Of a DNA stretch of 64,000 bases, positions 11,152 through 23,159 are shown piece after piece; the first letter of the stretch is position 1, and each line of letters begins with the position of its first letter. The stretch is from Plectrocnemia conspersa (Eukaryota > Arthropoda > Insecta > Trichoptera > Polycentropodidae). Location of the stretch: positions 806,001 through 870,000 of the forward strand of contig VTFK01000004.1 of NCBI GenBank assembly GCA_009617715.1, read 5' to 3'. The notes beneath the pieces are model-generated. The model made no database searches. It was not told the DNA's origin and saw nothing but the letters and a program-made list of their open reading frames with translations. The position numbers and the translations under genes were made by a program.

Positions 11152-12950
11152 GTTGCGACCATCGATGAATCAAATCTGTTCAAATCGAACAACAAATCAA
11201 TGACATGTTTGACTACAAACAGCGTGCAACGCCGACTGCCATCGCTTTGCAATTTAATCAAATTAGACACAGGAAACCCTTTAACTGATCAGGCGGCTAA
11301 ACATCATAAAGGTCAAGTTGAAAATTACAATTCAATGTCAAGTTTATTTATATGTGCATTAATAGTGGATTTCATTCATTTTATTTGAATGTGTTATTTT
11401 GTCACTCACTGGAATTGTGAAAATCCGTTGAGTTCAAACGTTGTACCGGAAAATAATAATCAGGTGAGAAGATTAAATTCCGAAAATAACGTTACAAGTT
11501 ACACAGTCGACCGTTGAGTGAACCGATATTATACAAACACGTCGATAAACATGTTTAAAACATGAGTTGCCTGATAGTGTTGTCTACGGCCATGAAATGT
11601 TTTGCAATATTTTTATTTTGATGATAAGTCAAACCCCCTCATTCATAAAATAATATGTTAAAATTTAATTAAATATATGTGTTGCGGATCATTTGCTAGA
11701 CATGACATAAAATTGATCACAAGAGAAACGTTAATCTCGCAAGTAGTCTTATTATTTTCATGGTGAAGGCAATATGATCTGGGAGTTAAAGTCGCTCAAA
11801 TTGAAATGTAATCAAGATCCCACGTGTTCAATGTCTTTTAGTGTATGTTACACCAAATCGGTTAAATAGCTTATTGCAAGAAATGGACAACAATTTGCCG
11901 AATTCATGAAAAGTGCAAGCCCATTGCTTCATTCATGAATTGTTTTGCTTATTTCGTGCATTGAGCAAAGTAGATAGTAGCGCTAAGGTAGTGTTTTTCG
12001 TAACTAGACCAAATGTTATTTGAGTACATAAAAATAAATAAATGTTCATCTTCATTGAGAATGCCTAATGGGTTAAAAATGATGCACATTGATATTAATT
12101 TATAATGAGTGCTATTTAACATTGAATTATTTTGAGAGATATGTGCATTTAAATAAATACTTTGTTCCATAAAATGAATTGTTTGTGCATTAATCTTGGG
12201 AAAAAGATTAATTGCAGTTATTTGCTCGTACATAATCTGTTCAACAGTAATGCACAAGCAACTCGTTTATATTTTGCTCATTTAAATTGTCCTAATTTAT
12301 AACTACCTAATATAGTTTATGTAAAAATAAGCTCTAAAAAGATATTTGAATACGTTCGGTCAAAGGCAGCGTGAGAAACGAAGAGCTCCACTAGTTAATT
12401 TTAGCGAAGCGAATATTATATGTCAATATAAAGTAAAGAACAATTGTGCTTAAAGGTAAGGGGATGCAAACGAAAAAACAAAAAAGGAATTCCAACTGAG
12501 ACTGACAAGTTTCATTATTTTAGAAACGAGGAGGACGTCGGAGAATATGTATTATGAAATAGTAAGCGATACCTGGTGATTCTAAAAAAATCAAATAAAC
12601 TACAATGTATATTCGTATTTATTGTATACATGCATTAATTGAAAGTTCAAGGTCAAGCGAGAAAAATCCAAATTCAGCTTTTGAGTCATATTACGTTGTG
12701 TGCAAAATAACAATGGACACTGAAAATTTATTTATAGTCGATAGGCGCCTAACAGAAAAACAACAGGTGCTGCATTTATAAATACCTCGAGTATATTATT
12801 AAATAAGTTATAATTGCATAATATAAACAATAAACATAAACAATCACGACGCGTATCTTGATTTTATTCAAAATAACACAGACGATAAACGATAGAGAAA
12901 ACACGCGCTTCGTCCGAAGAGGTACTGAAGGGGCATTTTTTTTTTGCTTA
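11152..12950. other. Intergenic region upstream of the VRK gene
   Basis: No coding exon was seen. On the minus strand an AACAG precedes ATTTGATTC about 30 bases before the VRK ATG and could be a 5' UTR acceptor. Open frames on the plus strand at 11116-11388 are antisense to VRK exon 1. Confidence 0.4.
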
Positions 12951-12954
12951 TGCT

Positions 12955-13345
12955 AATAAGTTCCGGATCGATGTTTTCGGCAGCGGCGCAACGACCGAAC
13001 GATCCGAAGCGTCTATACGCAGGATCAGATCCTAGATAGTCTCACGTATGACACTTTGTCGGCTTTCGACTGACAGTATCAGGTGTTGTCGATCAGATGT
13101 TGCCGGTGTTGCAGCAGAGCTCCTGCGGGTTACGCTACTCACCAATTTAGTTTATTTCGGGAAGTGCGTCGGATGAGCGGGTCTATCGGTGCGCGGGGAC
13201 GCTCGGGGAGGACCGTCAGAACGTGAGGCTTCGCCCCCGAAGCGTTGCCATATCTGCGGTCGATGCGTGACGTCACGGGGACGCTCGCACTCACTGCGGC
13301 CAAAACGGTCGACATTGCGGCCATAAACGCAGCCGATCACTTTCT
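12955..13345. promoter_or_regulatory. CpG-rich candidate promoter with a perfect CRE
   Basis: This stretch is markedly richer in G+C and CpG than its surroundings and contains the palindrome TGACGTCA at 13268-13275, a cAMP-response-type site. On the minus strand a donor-like GGTGAGTAG follows an ATG-containing open stretch of about 60 codons (13324 to about 13146). This may therefore be a first exon of a minus-strand transcript, possibly the VRK 5' UTR. That link is inference. Confidence 0.35.
13268..13275. promoter_or_regulatory. CRE-like palindrome TGACGTCA
   Basis: Perfect 8-bp consensus for CREB/ATF-type bZIP factors inside a CpG-rich patch. Function is unproven. Confidence 0.4.
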
Positions 13346-13695
13346 ATTTTAATACGCGCAATATTTTTCTTAATGGTAGGTATTGCTTTACACTCAAATT
13401 AACAGTATTGAATTAGTCAAATTTCGAATATTTTCCGTTTTCTCTACTTAGTAAAACATCGCCTTTCGTACCGTTACAACTGTTTCTTTTCTAAAATTTT
13501 AATGAAAAAGCTTAGCTTCAAAAATTTGTGCTGTAAAGTGTGTGATTGTTTCCAGAAATAATGCTTAAAAAATACATTACCCTGATGTAAATTTGAAATT
13601 TAATGTGAAGCCTATTCAACTTTCAAGAACTCATGTTATACCACTTTGTCAGAAAATTTCGCAAGAGAGAGACGGGTGTTGGATTCGATTCTACG

Positions 13696-13960
13696 CAGTG
13701 GCGTAGCTATGGAGGAGGGGAGGGGGCGGGCCGCCCCAGGCGCCACTTGCTTGGGGGCGGCATATACGCGATGGAATCGTCTAGTGTGGTTCTTAACCCT
13801 GAATAAACTAAAATTTATGTAAATCTACGAATATCAAGAGCTTAACAATAATCAATTTATTATTTTAAGAAATGCTGATTTTATGACGCTGCAAAAAAAA
13901 TGTATGGTGGGGTGAGGGGCGGCAATTTTAGGATTGCCCCAGGTGGCACATATTTGTTTG
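13696..13960. mobile_element. Candidate MITE with CAGTGGCGTAGC end
   Basis: It begins CAGTGGCGTAGCTA, a terminus seen on many non-autonomous DNA transposons. It carries two GC-rich blocks resembling each other (GGGGCGGC and CCCCAGG) near each end. The same 14-mer, CAGTGGCGTAGCTA, occurs in reverse near 33.57 kb. The right boundary and target duplication are not clear. Confidence 0.4.
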
Positions 13961-14564
13961 TTACAAAGTTGTGTGTCTTTCATAAAGTAATAATCCCCGG
14001 ATTGCTAGGAATTCAGATCTTTAAAATTTATTATTTTTGTATGTTATATGTTTATAGATGTATGTTTTATTTTAGGTAATTTAGGTTTTATTTGATATGC
14101 TTTTTATCATTTATTTTTTAATATTATAATCCGTAAAGAAAAAAATACATTGTGTTTTATTGCGAACGTTTGAAAAGCCGCGCATGCTTGATCTCATCGG
14201 GTCTGAGTAGGAAATGAGTTTGTGAAACAATAACAAAATGATCTCATTCTACGCTCGATTAAAAATATTTCGATCTTACGACAGTTAAACAAATGTTTAT
14301 ACAACAAAAATCATTATTGTAATTTTATTGTTGTAACCTTGTAGTACAATAGTAGCTAGCCGGTGTGTTACAATTGCAAAACAATTAACACTTAATCCCG
14401 TAATTGTTATTAATAGTTTAATTTCTTACTTATACGTTTATTGTTACAGCATTTTATAGATTACGTTATACCGACCCTTATGACATATTAAAACGGTTAA
14501 TAACTTTAAAATGTATTTCCACCAACATTTAATAATTTATTTTCATTCAATTTTTCGTTCACCT

Positions 14565-15090
14565 TACAGGCGTTAGCCCAATGTGTTACAACGGGGTAAA
14601 TCTATACCAACTGTGTAAGTTGATAAGATATAATGTATACATATATATAGTAAGCAATAACCACTAGATTAAAAGTCTGTGAATCGGTGATATCGATAAA
14701 AATATAATTTATATAATATAATTTTGTATGTGTTTTAGAGACGATGATGTTGACGGGTGGCAATTATACACAGATTTAGCCGCTGCAGTAGTATTTTATT
14801 AATGATTAACGGTTGCTTACATTATAAAAGGCGGACGCGAGACGATGCGTCCGAATGCGCGGAAGATTGCCAGTCGAGAGAATAACCGTCACGCAGTGCT
14901 ACTCAAGTGCCGACCAGTTTTGCCCATAACAAATGAAAATGTAAATTGGCCCCCATAGTGTAATATAGTTTATTACCAATATAATAGCGCATTTTTATAA
15001 ATAAAAATTCGAGTGCCGCTGCCGGGGCTCGAACCCGCAACATCAGAGCTACTAGTCTAAGACGTTACGAACTCTGCTATTTCGTCCTGA
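14565..15090 (-). repeat. SINE family A, copy 1 (interrupted)
   Basis: Read on the minus strand it starts with a tRNA-like head (about 15090-15010) with a box-B-like GCGGGTTCGAGCC. It then has a body containing ATCACCGATTC and CAGAC, and ends with a tail CCCCGTTGTAAC, CACATTGGGCTAACGCCTG (14610-14565). Two other copies at 27.5-28.1 and 28.5-28.8 kb have the same order. About 250 bases (14750-15000), including a GC-rich block, have no match in the other copies and are probably a later insertion. Confidence 0.65.
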
Positions 15091-15400
15091 TATAATATTT
15101 ACATACATTTTAAATGATGTGGAGAATTAAATTGTGTGTTTTTTCTTTTACTTTTATTTTATTATTATTTGAAGCCAGGTTATTATCTGAAAAAAAATAT
15201 TCCCTTTACGAAAAAGAATCATGTTTATATATGTATAAGAAAATGTTTTTGTTCATATGCGTATTAAAAACATATATTGACTTTAATATCGAGCTTATTA
15301 AAATAAATAATTCTAATCATAGCCGCAAAACGCGGCGTTACGTCCACGCGTAAAGTAAACACAATAAAAAAATAAGAATTATGACAGCTGGCTTTTAAAT
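15091..15400. other. AT-rich spacer before the candidate RhoGEF first exon
   Basis: Open frames here (for example 15114-15353) are AT-driven and not supported by any recognisable domain. Confidence 0.4.
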
Positions 15401-15611
15401 CAGTTGCGCTCCGTGTGTTCTCGGTGTCGGGTGTGTTCGCTTGCGCGTCGCAAAAGTTTAAAACTTTTTATCATGCATCTCCGATCGCTGATGTGTTATG
15501 TTATTGAATGCAAATTGTAAACAAACATCAAACAATGGTATACGGATCTGTTTCTGCCAGTGATTTGTATTGCTCTGTGTCGACGACAAGTCAACTTTTA
15601 AATCTTGTGCT

Positions 15612-15669
15612 ATGGATGCGGCGAGCAACGGTGATTCAGACCACTCGTTAACCTGGGAAGACTTTTATG
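15612..15669 (+). CDS. Candidate first coding exon of the RhoGEF gene
   Basis: ATG at 15612 opens MDAASNGDSDHSLTWEDFY and the exon ends in a strong donor (G|GTAAGT at 15669/15670). The exon leaves one base (G) of a split codon. The first well-supported RhoGEF exon at 52696 begins with GA and needs exactly one upstream base; joining gives GGA, Gly, with no stop. The region just upstream (about 15400-15600) is richer in CpG than its surroundings, as expected of a transcription start. An upstream ATG at 15535 opens an overlapping out-of-frame reading frame. The pairing across 37 kb is inferred from phase, strand and codon content and is not proven. Confidence 0.5.
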
Positions 15670-18600
15670 GTAAGTGTCAATTGATCGATGACTTAAAATT
15701 CTACTCGTCTATTTCGGTTGAACTTTTTTTGCTTGATCGATACGTAAAAAATCCAACGGGAATTCCGACCTTGCAAAAAATATTGAGAATCTGTCTATGT
15801 GACCTTACGCTTTTAAATGATGTAACGATTTACGTCACTGTTTATACAGCCTTCGATTAAATTATTCCAATTGGATGTAAATATATAGTTATGATGGAAT
15901 TCAGTTGCATTTTATCAAAATTTATCTTATTCATATTTATCGAAGAATTTTAAGATAAATATATAATATAGATATGCAGATCATTCACTCTTGATTTAAT
16001 CATTGTATTTGTGTAATTATGATTATTATCTTAAATCATACTTGTTTTTATTTTGTTTAAGATGTATTTACATACAATACATATATTGTACATTTAGGAA
16101 AAGTATTATATTAAAGTATAATTAATAATTTATACGCTCATGATTAAAACAATCTTGTTTATATCACAAAGTTAAGGCTTATATATTAAATTATATACAT
16201 ATTTTATTGTATATATAAATTTAGATTTTTATGTAAAGTCGATTTTATTTCTGAAAATTTTTATATAAAGTTCAGTTTTACCTCATATTTGGTTGTACGT
16301 TATAATTATTTAAAGTAGATAAAGTTTGTTTTTTAAATGGCTTAATATTATATATTTTATACATAATTATAATTTTTGCTACTGTAGTAATGTACAGAGC
16401 TATCTAGTGTTGTCAGTTTTTTGCTAGCATATGCATTTTTTATATTTTTTTATTGTTAAATACGACAGGTTGCTATGTGAATTATTTTGTTGGAATAAAG
16501 TTGCATAACACTTTTTACTATAAATATTGACTTAATTTATATGTAAATTATTCGGCTATTTAAAAATGTGTATATATATATAGTTTTTTCTTAGCATGTG
16601 TAGAGTTTTTGTTAGTCAATATAATCATTATTAAAAACTGAATGTTCTAGAAGAAAAATTAATAATAAATTTCATATTCGCTCATAGCTTTATAAATATA
16701 AATTAGTTAATTGAATTTTATGCCATTTTTAAGGCAGTTTAATTACAGAAAAACAATGCATAAAAATTACGCCTTAAAATTAATCATAAAAATAGTAAAA
16801 TTTACAATAAAAAAATATATTAATCTTAAAAATCTTCAATTATAATTTATAGCTACAAACTTAACCAAATATGTATCGAAATCAATCATAAAAATGATCT
16901 TGAATAATATCAGAATATCTTTAAAAGAAAATGTTTTATCGTTTAAAAAACATTAAAACAAAAACTAATAATGCAGTCGAGATCAACATGAGATCGTTTC
17001 TATAACAAAACAGTTATTAGTTATCTTTGCGGCAAAAAATGTACAGTGTTGTCAACAGTAATAAATATTAAGTGTGCGTCTGTCTGTCCACAATTTTTCC
17101 TTAAACTTTCCGATTAAAAATAAAGGTGTAGTTTCGCATGCATATTAATTAAATGTTGTATCTGGTTACCCTTGAAGTTCATAAAACTGACTTCTTGTTA
17201 ATTACATACTAAACTTGAATACAATATTTAGAGTAACTCTATTAATTTGGCTTTACATAATAGTATGGAAAACTAATTGTTTATATGACGAAGATTTGAA
17301 CAAAGTGTCAGGAAACATGTAAAAGTATAAATTACGTCATGAGCAGAAGCCAAAGGGTTTAAAGAGCTACCATTTGCAGAATGCCACGATCTCAGATTGC
17401 TCTTTTTAAAGCATTAAGCACTCGATCGTTGGCAGTCTCTCAGCACACAGGTTTTCGTTTTACGTAAACACGATGCCTCCGGGTGCTTCTGTTAAACTTT
17501 TGCGTTTCTTCCGTCGTCTACTCCGGCATTCTCCTTCAGCTAGAAAGTCATCAGATCATCGTCGATAATTGCGGGCCGAGTTAGCGGTGAATTTATCGAT
17601 TCAACACGAGGAGTAACCGACTGTGCAGCATAAGTCTTTCGTTTCGCAACCAAACGCGAATGGGTGCACCAGCCAACGAGAGCCAACTAACCGCACACGG
17701 AGGAGTCGGGTTTCCTAATGTGGAAAGAGTTTGAAACCAGTTTCTAAGCAGATCCTCGACGGATAGGCCCTTGCTCGCAGCTTTGAGAAAAACAAAAACA
17801 AACACCACGTGGGAGTGCTGCTACGCTGGGATGGGCAGAAACGCTGGTGTTTGAGTGCAGCTCCTAGATATTCTTATTCGAGTTTGGTGTTATGTTATGT
17901 CTATGCACATATCCGTAATCATTCAAAAAAGAAAGATTAACAATATAGCATTCCTTTGTATTTGTAAATATAAAGCGTCTAAATTTCCGACCGTCATGTG
18001 CGTTGGTGTGACGAATACACTGTTTCTGCAAGTCGCAAATAGTAATAACAATTTTATTTATTATGATTTTAACAATTTAATCTTTTCTCACGTTCAAACG
18101 TGTGCTCCCGAGCAACGTCTATAGTTTTATATTTTTGTATAACTACGTTTGACGCGTGTTATTCATCTGGGATTAACTTTTATAACGAAGATGAAATAAT
18201 CTAATCTGTATGTAAATTTGTGCGTAGTTTTATCATATCACGCGCATTATTTTTGTTAACAATAATTTTGCCAAATAATAGAAACCTTTTATGTGATCAA
18301 ATTGAATTAAACACAAAACTATATATTACTTCGGTCTTCGGTCAAATTAGCGAGACTTCCGTAAGTTTTCGTTCAGCGAGTTCGAGAGTGATTCACATCC
18401 GAGAGTAATGTTCTAGTGATTGGCGATATAACCTTTATATTAATCATTCAATGAAGTTTATACGAATAGGAGAGAAGGCTAATTTAGAGCCAATCGCGTT
18501 TTTGTTTAGCGTAACTTTCAAGATTCGTTGCGAAACCATGCATATTTTTTCTAAACGATTGTCTCGAAGTTTATAAAAAGTAGGGTTTGTGGTAATTAAT

Positions 18601-18720
18601 GGCTTTCGCAAATATTCAAGTACACTAATATATTTTTTCGTCAAACTAGTAGCTTTTTAAATGGTCATTGTTAAGAAAAACTTATAGAATACAATTTCAA
18701 TATTTAAATAAATTTATTGA
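15670..18720. other. Presumed RhoGEF intron 1, AT-rich, no gene seen
   Basis: Long A/T-rich DNA with simple (TA)n runs near 16570. A short GC-richer patch at about 17400-17840 has an open frame on the minus strand without recognisable homology. Confidence 0.4.
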
Positions 18721-18754
18721 ATCTGGTTTCAGTCATATGCGTCACATATTCAGG

Positions 18755-18772
18755 CCGGTTTACCGGCCTAAG
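18755..18772. repeat. Short perfect hairpin AGGCCGGT/ACCGGCCT
   Basis: Two 8-bp arms separated by TT in an otherwise A/T-rich stretch. No known role assigned. Confidence 0.5.
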
Positions 18773-18799
18773 TCGTTGAAAGATTTTTTTATACATTTT

Positions 18800-19300
18800 T
18801 TTTAAATTTGAATTTTATTTGAATAGCTGATATTTTAAAGCAAAATAGTAAATTAGATTGACTAACAAACTTAACCGAGCTATTATTAGAACAAGTTTCA
18901 TGTGAATTTGAATAAAGCTATGGCAGTTATCGTGTTTTTAAATTTCGTTAAATCCCACATTAATGATAAAAAAAAATCATTTTTTTTTTTATCTGAATTT
19001 AATTTATATTTTTTTAAGGTTTTTACTTCTTTCCCTAATTTTTTAATAATGAAATTATGACTTTTTAAACTTTGGAATTTAAAAAAAAATATCGGATCAG
19101 ACTTTTGCAAACAAAATTAGTTAATCTATTTTTAGAATAGGTTTTATGACGATAGCATTTAAATTACGATAGTTACCTTGTCCTCAAAAACCCACATAAA
19201 TGACCAAAAAATACAAATTTTAATTTTGTTGAATAGCCGCAATTTTTAAACAAGATGGCTAACAAACTTAATAACGAATTTTTTCAAGATATATATTAAA
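18800..19300. repeat. Diverged two-copy repeat
   Basis: Blocks near 18820-18870 and 19220-19275 share GAATAGC and GACTAACAAACTTAA-like segments. Flanking blocks share TCGTGTTTTTAAATTTCG/CGATAGTTACC-like and CCCACATtAATGA motifs. The similarity is loose and the unit length unclear. Confidence 0.3.
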
Positions 19301-22170
19301 AAAAATAGTTTCATGTCTTCAAATTTTGTAATATCTCATTTTGCATTAAAATTTCTTTAGAAATCTACCTAAAATTGTCTACTATAAAAATGTCATATTT
19401 GAGTCGAAATATGAATCATCATATAAAATATAAAAATGTATAAATAACTCAATTAACTATTTTAATAATGAACTTTGCTCAGTTTTAATGAACTTTACGG
19501 AGTAATAACAAAACTGTTATTTTAAATGCAAACAAGATTAACCATTTATTTTTGACAAACATCTTCGACTCATATTATTGTATCATAATAATTACTTCAA
19601 TATAATGTGTTATTATTTGATATTGTGTTATTATTTAAAGCTTATTGATACTAGATAGTCTAAATTTCAATTATCTCACTCATTTATAAATTAAAATAAT
19701 GATACGCATTCATTGAAGTACCAATTATAGTATTGGTATAAAAATGTCAATACATACTTCTACTTAAAAATAAAATCAACTTCTCTGATCTGTTTTTAGA
19801 CCCTCTCCAAGATCGCTCTTCTTCGTCAATCAAGACAACGAACGTCGCGTGAGGTCTTCCGAGATTTACTTATTTTTTTGGCGATGCGAAACATTTTCAT
19901 TACCAGCTCAACCCTCCCACGCCTACTTTTACAATCGTGTTTACAATCACTTTATCGTGTCTACAATGACATTATTCCTTATCTACGTGACTCATGCGGC
20001 TTCGAGTTCTAATTAAATCTGACTTTGAGGTCAAGACGTATGATTTATCAATGAATATGTTAAACTTTCCTCATTGACTCAGGCACTGATAGGGTTAAAG
20101 TGTTACTTGGAAGGGTTTAGCTCCAGGCTCGGTTCTCAGCGCACATGCTACGTGCCTCTCCATGACTAAATATAAAGTCATGTAGGCGAACAGGAATATG
20201 GCGCATATCAATTTCACGTACACGCCTTTCATTTTTTTCTTCTTCTTCTTCGTCTTAGTTGGGAGTGAGTTTCACAACGCGCTAAGGGCGACCAATTGAA
20301 CGGTGACCATAAAATGAATCATTTTTATTAGACCTCGCCTCGATTCATGAATGCACAATTGAAATGATGTTTGTAGCGCGAGTGCAGACGCTCGAAGATT
20401 CTCTAGATTTATGACTTCTGCTATATTGATTTTATGTATTCGATCGCATTGAATGAATTGGGTTTATTGTACCCTTTGTAAAGTGATACCACAGTTTCTC
20501 TCATCATGATATTTTTATGCGGTCGATGGTTTTCGTTACATATTATATAACAGACATCAATCTGATTTCTCTTTCAAGTGTTTCAGTGAAACACTAGTGA
20601 CTTCGCTTGTGGCATTGCAACATACTATTTACCTCGAGAGAAGCATTCATCTTGATTCTTGTCAAATTGAGCAACTGTTCTAGTGACTTATTTATTAATG
20701 GCGAATTGTTAATTGAAGCCGCTTGAATTGAAAAGTTCAATCGCTAGAAATTTTACAAATAAAAACACTTACATTTCAGTTATGATGGTTCCAAAATCAT
20801 CAAAAGGTATTTTGTACTGTTGTAATTCACTCGAATTCAAGACTTTTTTTTTTATTATTTATTAACGTAATTCCGCATGAGTATAAAAATTTAAAAACAT
20901 TTTTCCCCCATTATTTTGTAAAATGTACACGTTACAATTGGCATCATTAACAATTTAATAGATAAAATTATTTCTTCTACTTTTATATTGATTGTAAAAT
21001 TTATTGCTCGTTTTTGATGCTTTCCGTTATAATTATCTAGATATGACTGTACAATATTTTTTAACACTGTTTGCCACAAAGATATCATAACTTAATTTAT
21101 ATGTATTTATTTTATCTGAATATTTTATTTTATTATATGTTAAATATATTTCTGAAAACACTTTCGATTAGGCAGATTATTAAAAAATACTTTTATGATT
21201 TATGAATCACGATGGATCAAATATTCAAATACAGAATATATTTGCCCGGTTTTTAACTATCGTTAAGTATTTTACTATATTTGTAGTAAAGTATTTTAAT
21301 TTTATATTTTTAAAAACGATAAAAATCGATGATTCTAAAAAAATGTTTTTGTGTATTAACCCCCCTCCCTCATCCCCGATGTACCGCTGCATTATCTACA
21401 ATTCAGTTGTACCCTTTTTGCTTTTAAAAATGTATCTTATTATATTATGTTATTTATAACAGTCATGGCTATAAACCCAATAGTTTATCAACAAAATAAT
21501 GAAGAAAGAAAAACACTTTGTATTTACCGAAATTTCATAAATTTTAAAACGTTAATCCCGGGAGTCTGGATTAAAAAAATTGAAAAAACAACCCATTACT
21601 TGCTACGTATATGCATGGATGAGTCTTTGACGGGGTAGGCCGGCCAAGGACGATTTCTTGGTGAATGGCAATCCGTCGCAATCCGCAAGTCTTTCAAGGA
21701 CATGGAAAAGGTGCGTGCACCTATCCCTGATGCTTGGCTTAAACAGCGGAAGTTTTTCGGAAGCACGTAGAAACGTGTGATAAGCTAACGATTTTTTTTA
21801 AAGTTGTTATCACGCTTTCTTATCTTCCATTTTTAAAGTGGTTTCGAAAAAACGCTGTCTTGTTTGGAAAACAGTGGCCAGATAATAATCGATATAATAT
21901 ATTAGGCTTTAGATTATAATTATTTACTATAACAAAAATATCTCATTATATTATATATATTAATAATGAATATTTTCTAAAAAAATACAGATATATTCTT
22001 TCTTAAAAATACGAATTCAAAATACCTTTATATACTTGTTCAGTGTACCTACTTTGACCTAGAGTTTTGCATCAGAACATTATGTAAAAAATCATATCGT
22101 TAGAGTAATCAACAACAGTAGAGAAAAATAACAAAGACAAATTATAGTACATATTTTATTGAAAGAAAAA
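19301..22170. other. Presumed intron, nothing firm seen
   Basis: Mostly A/T-rich sequence. A C-rich tract (TTAACCCCCCTCC) at about 21357 may be a decayed element end. Confidence 0.35.
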
Positions 22171-22174
22171 TAAA

Positions 22175-22420
22175 ATGTTACCAAAAATATGCGCAGTACT
22201 TCTTAACACCCTTTTTGTTATTACTCTCCTGCTGACAGCACGTGTTTGTACAGTAACACGACTCCATAATACTTTTCTAAACAGTGCTCCCTCATCCGGT
22301 GCCTCTGATCTGCATCCAAGGAGGGTTTCTAAACAAAACAAGGCACAGAGGGGAAGCAGTTTTATTTTTATTTTAGCACGCAAGTGTGCAAGTATAGATC
22401 AAAACAATGAGTTTGTTTAG
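22175..22420 (+). CDS. Doubtful small secreted-protein-like ORF (81 aa)
   Basis: A true ATG (context ATAAAATGT) opens 81 codons. Residues 1-25 look like a signal peptide: MLPK, then a hydrophobic core ICAVLLNTLFVITLLLTA, then a small-residue/Cys region. The remainder is Ser/Asn-rich with a dibasic site (HPRRVSK), as in small peptide precursors. No known peptide was recognised. Equally long open frames occur on the opposite strand here, and no splice or poly(A) context supports it. It could be chance. Confidence 0.2.
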   Translation: MLPKICAVLLNTLFVITLLLTARVCTVTRLHNTFLNSAPSSGASDLHPRRVSKQNKAQRGSSFIFILARKCASIDQNNEFV

Positions 22421-22899
22421 TCTATACGTATTATCTGGACACTAAAACACTTTTTATCTTATCTCCAATGGAATTCCCTTCTTAATTAGTATTACTCCGA
22501 TGTCGGCTTCGGTTCATTGTTCACACAGCAAAGGCTCTAAAAAGACTTTAATGCTCTCGTCACGCATTTCCGATTATATTCCGCCTCCTCTTCGTCGGCC
22601 ATTTTAAATGCTAAACAGCAGACCTTCGCGGTGTCCACTTTTTAGCGTCTCTGGTGAACTTTTTTTGCTGCTCGATGCTTGAAGATGGCCATTTTTATTA
22701 CGGAGGAGCTTCATCTCGAATTGCAGAACCGGTAATTCTAGCCACCATTGTTAGAGGTAGACCTTCGCTAGTTCTGCTTTTTTAATATTAAATAAAAACC
22801 CTTGCACTCAGATGTGGCACGTGCACTTTGAAAACAATGCAACTCTTGACGTCATGACATGGAATTGTGCACTGAGATTAGTCATACGAGTGCTCTTAC

Positions 22900-23126
22900 T
22901 TTTACGATTCTAGACTCCTAGAGTAGACAATTGCTCGTAGCACGCTAGATGAATACATAATTGAGAGGCGCACATAATTGTGTCATAGAGTAGTGAGTAA
23001 GTTTGTCGAAAAAATCAGTGTTGTGTCATTCGCGATAGTGCGAGTACGTGTGCAGTGCCAACTTTGGATTGTTTAATTAGTTTGGTGATAGTGATGGAAA
23101 TAATTGTGTTTTTATGTGTGAAAAAT
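22900..23126 (+). promoter_or_regulatory. Possible alternative first exon/promoter
   Basis: A GC-richer stretch is followed by ATG at 23094 and a donor GTGAGT at 23127. Eleven codons would be phase 0, which does not fit the exon at 52696 (the join gives an early stop). If transcribed it would be non-coding or belong to another transcript. Confidence 0.2.
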
Positions 23127-23159
23127 GTGAGTTACTAAATCAGTATTCCTTTCAAATAA

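Noticed and set aside
11116..11388. 90-codon plus-strand frame
   Set aside because: Partly antisense to VRK exon 1 and lacks a native start; no domain.
15010..15090. tRNA gene (also 27509-27600, 28730-28795, 45910-45960, 51120-51190)
   Set aside because: Promoter-box-like motifs are present, but no complete cloverleaf with a proper acceptor stem is seen. Each is attached to the same downstream repeat, so they are SINE heads.
15114..15353. 79-codon signal-peptide-like frame
   Set aside because: Composition follows the AT-rich DNA (Lys, Tyr, Phe, Ile, Leu); no splice or homology support.
23094..23126. ATG exon with GTGAGT donor as the RhoGEF first exon
   Set aside because: The phase is 0 while the next exon needs phase 1; the join stops after a few codons.
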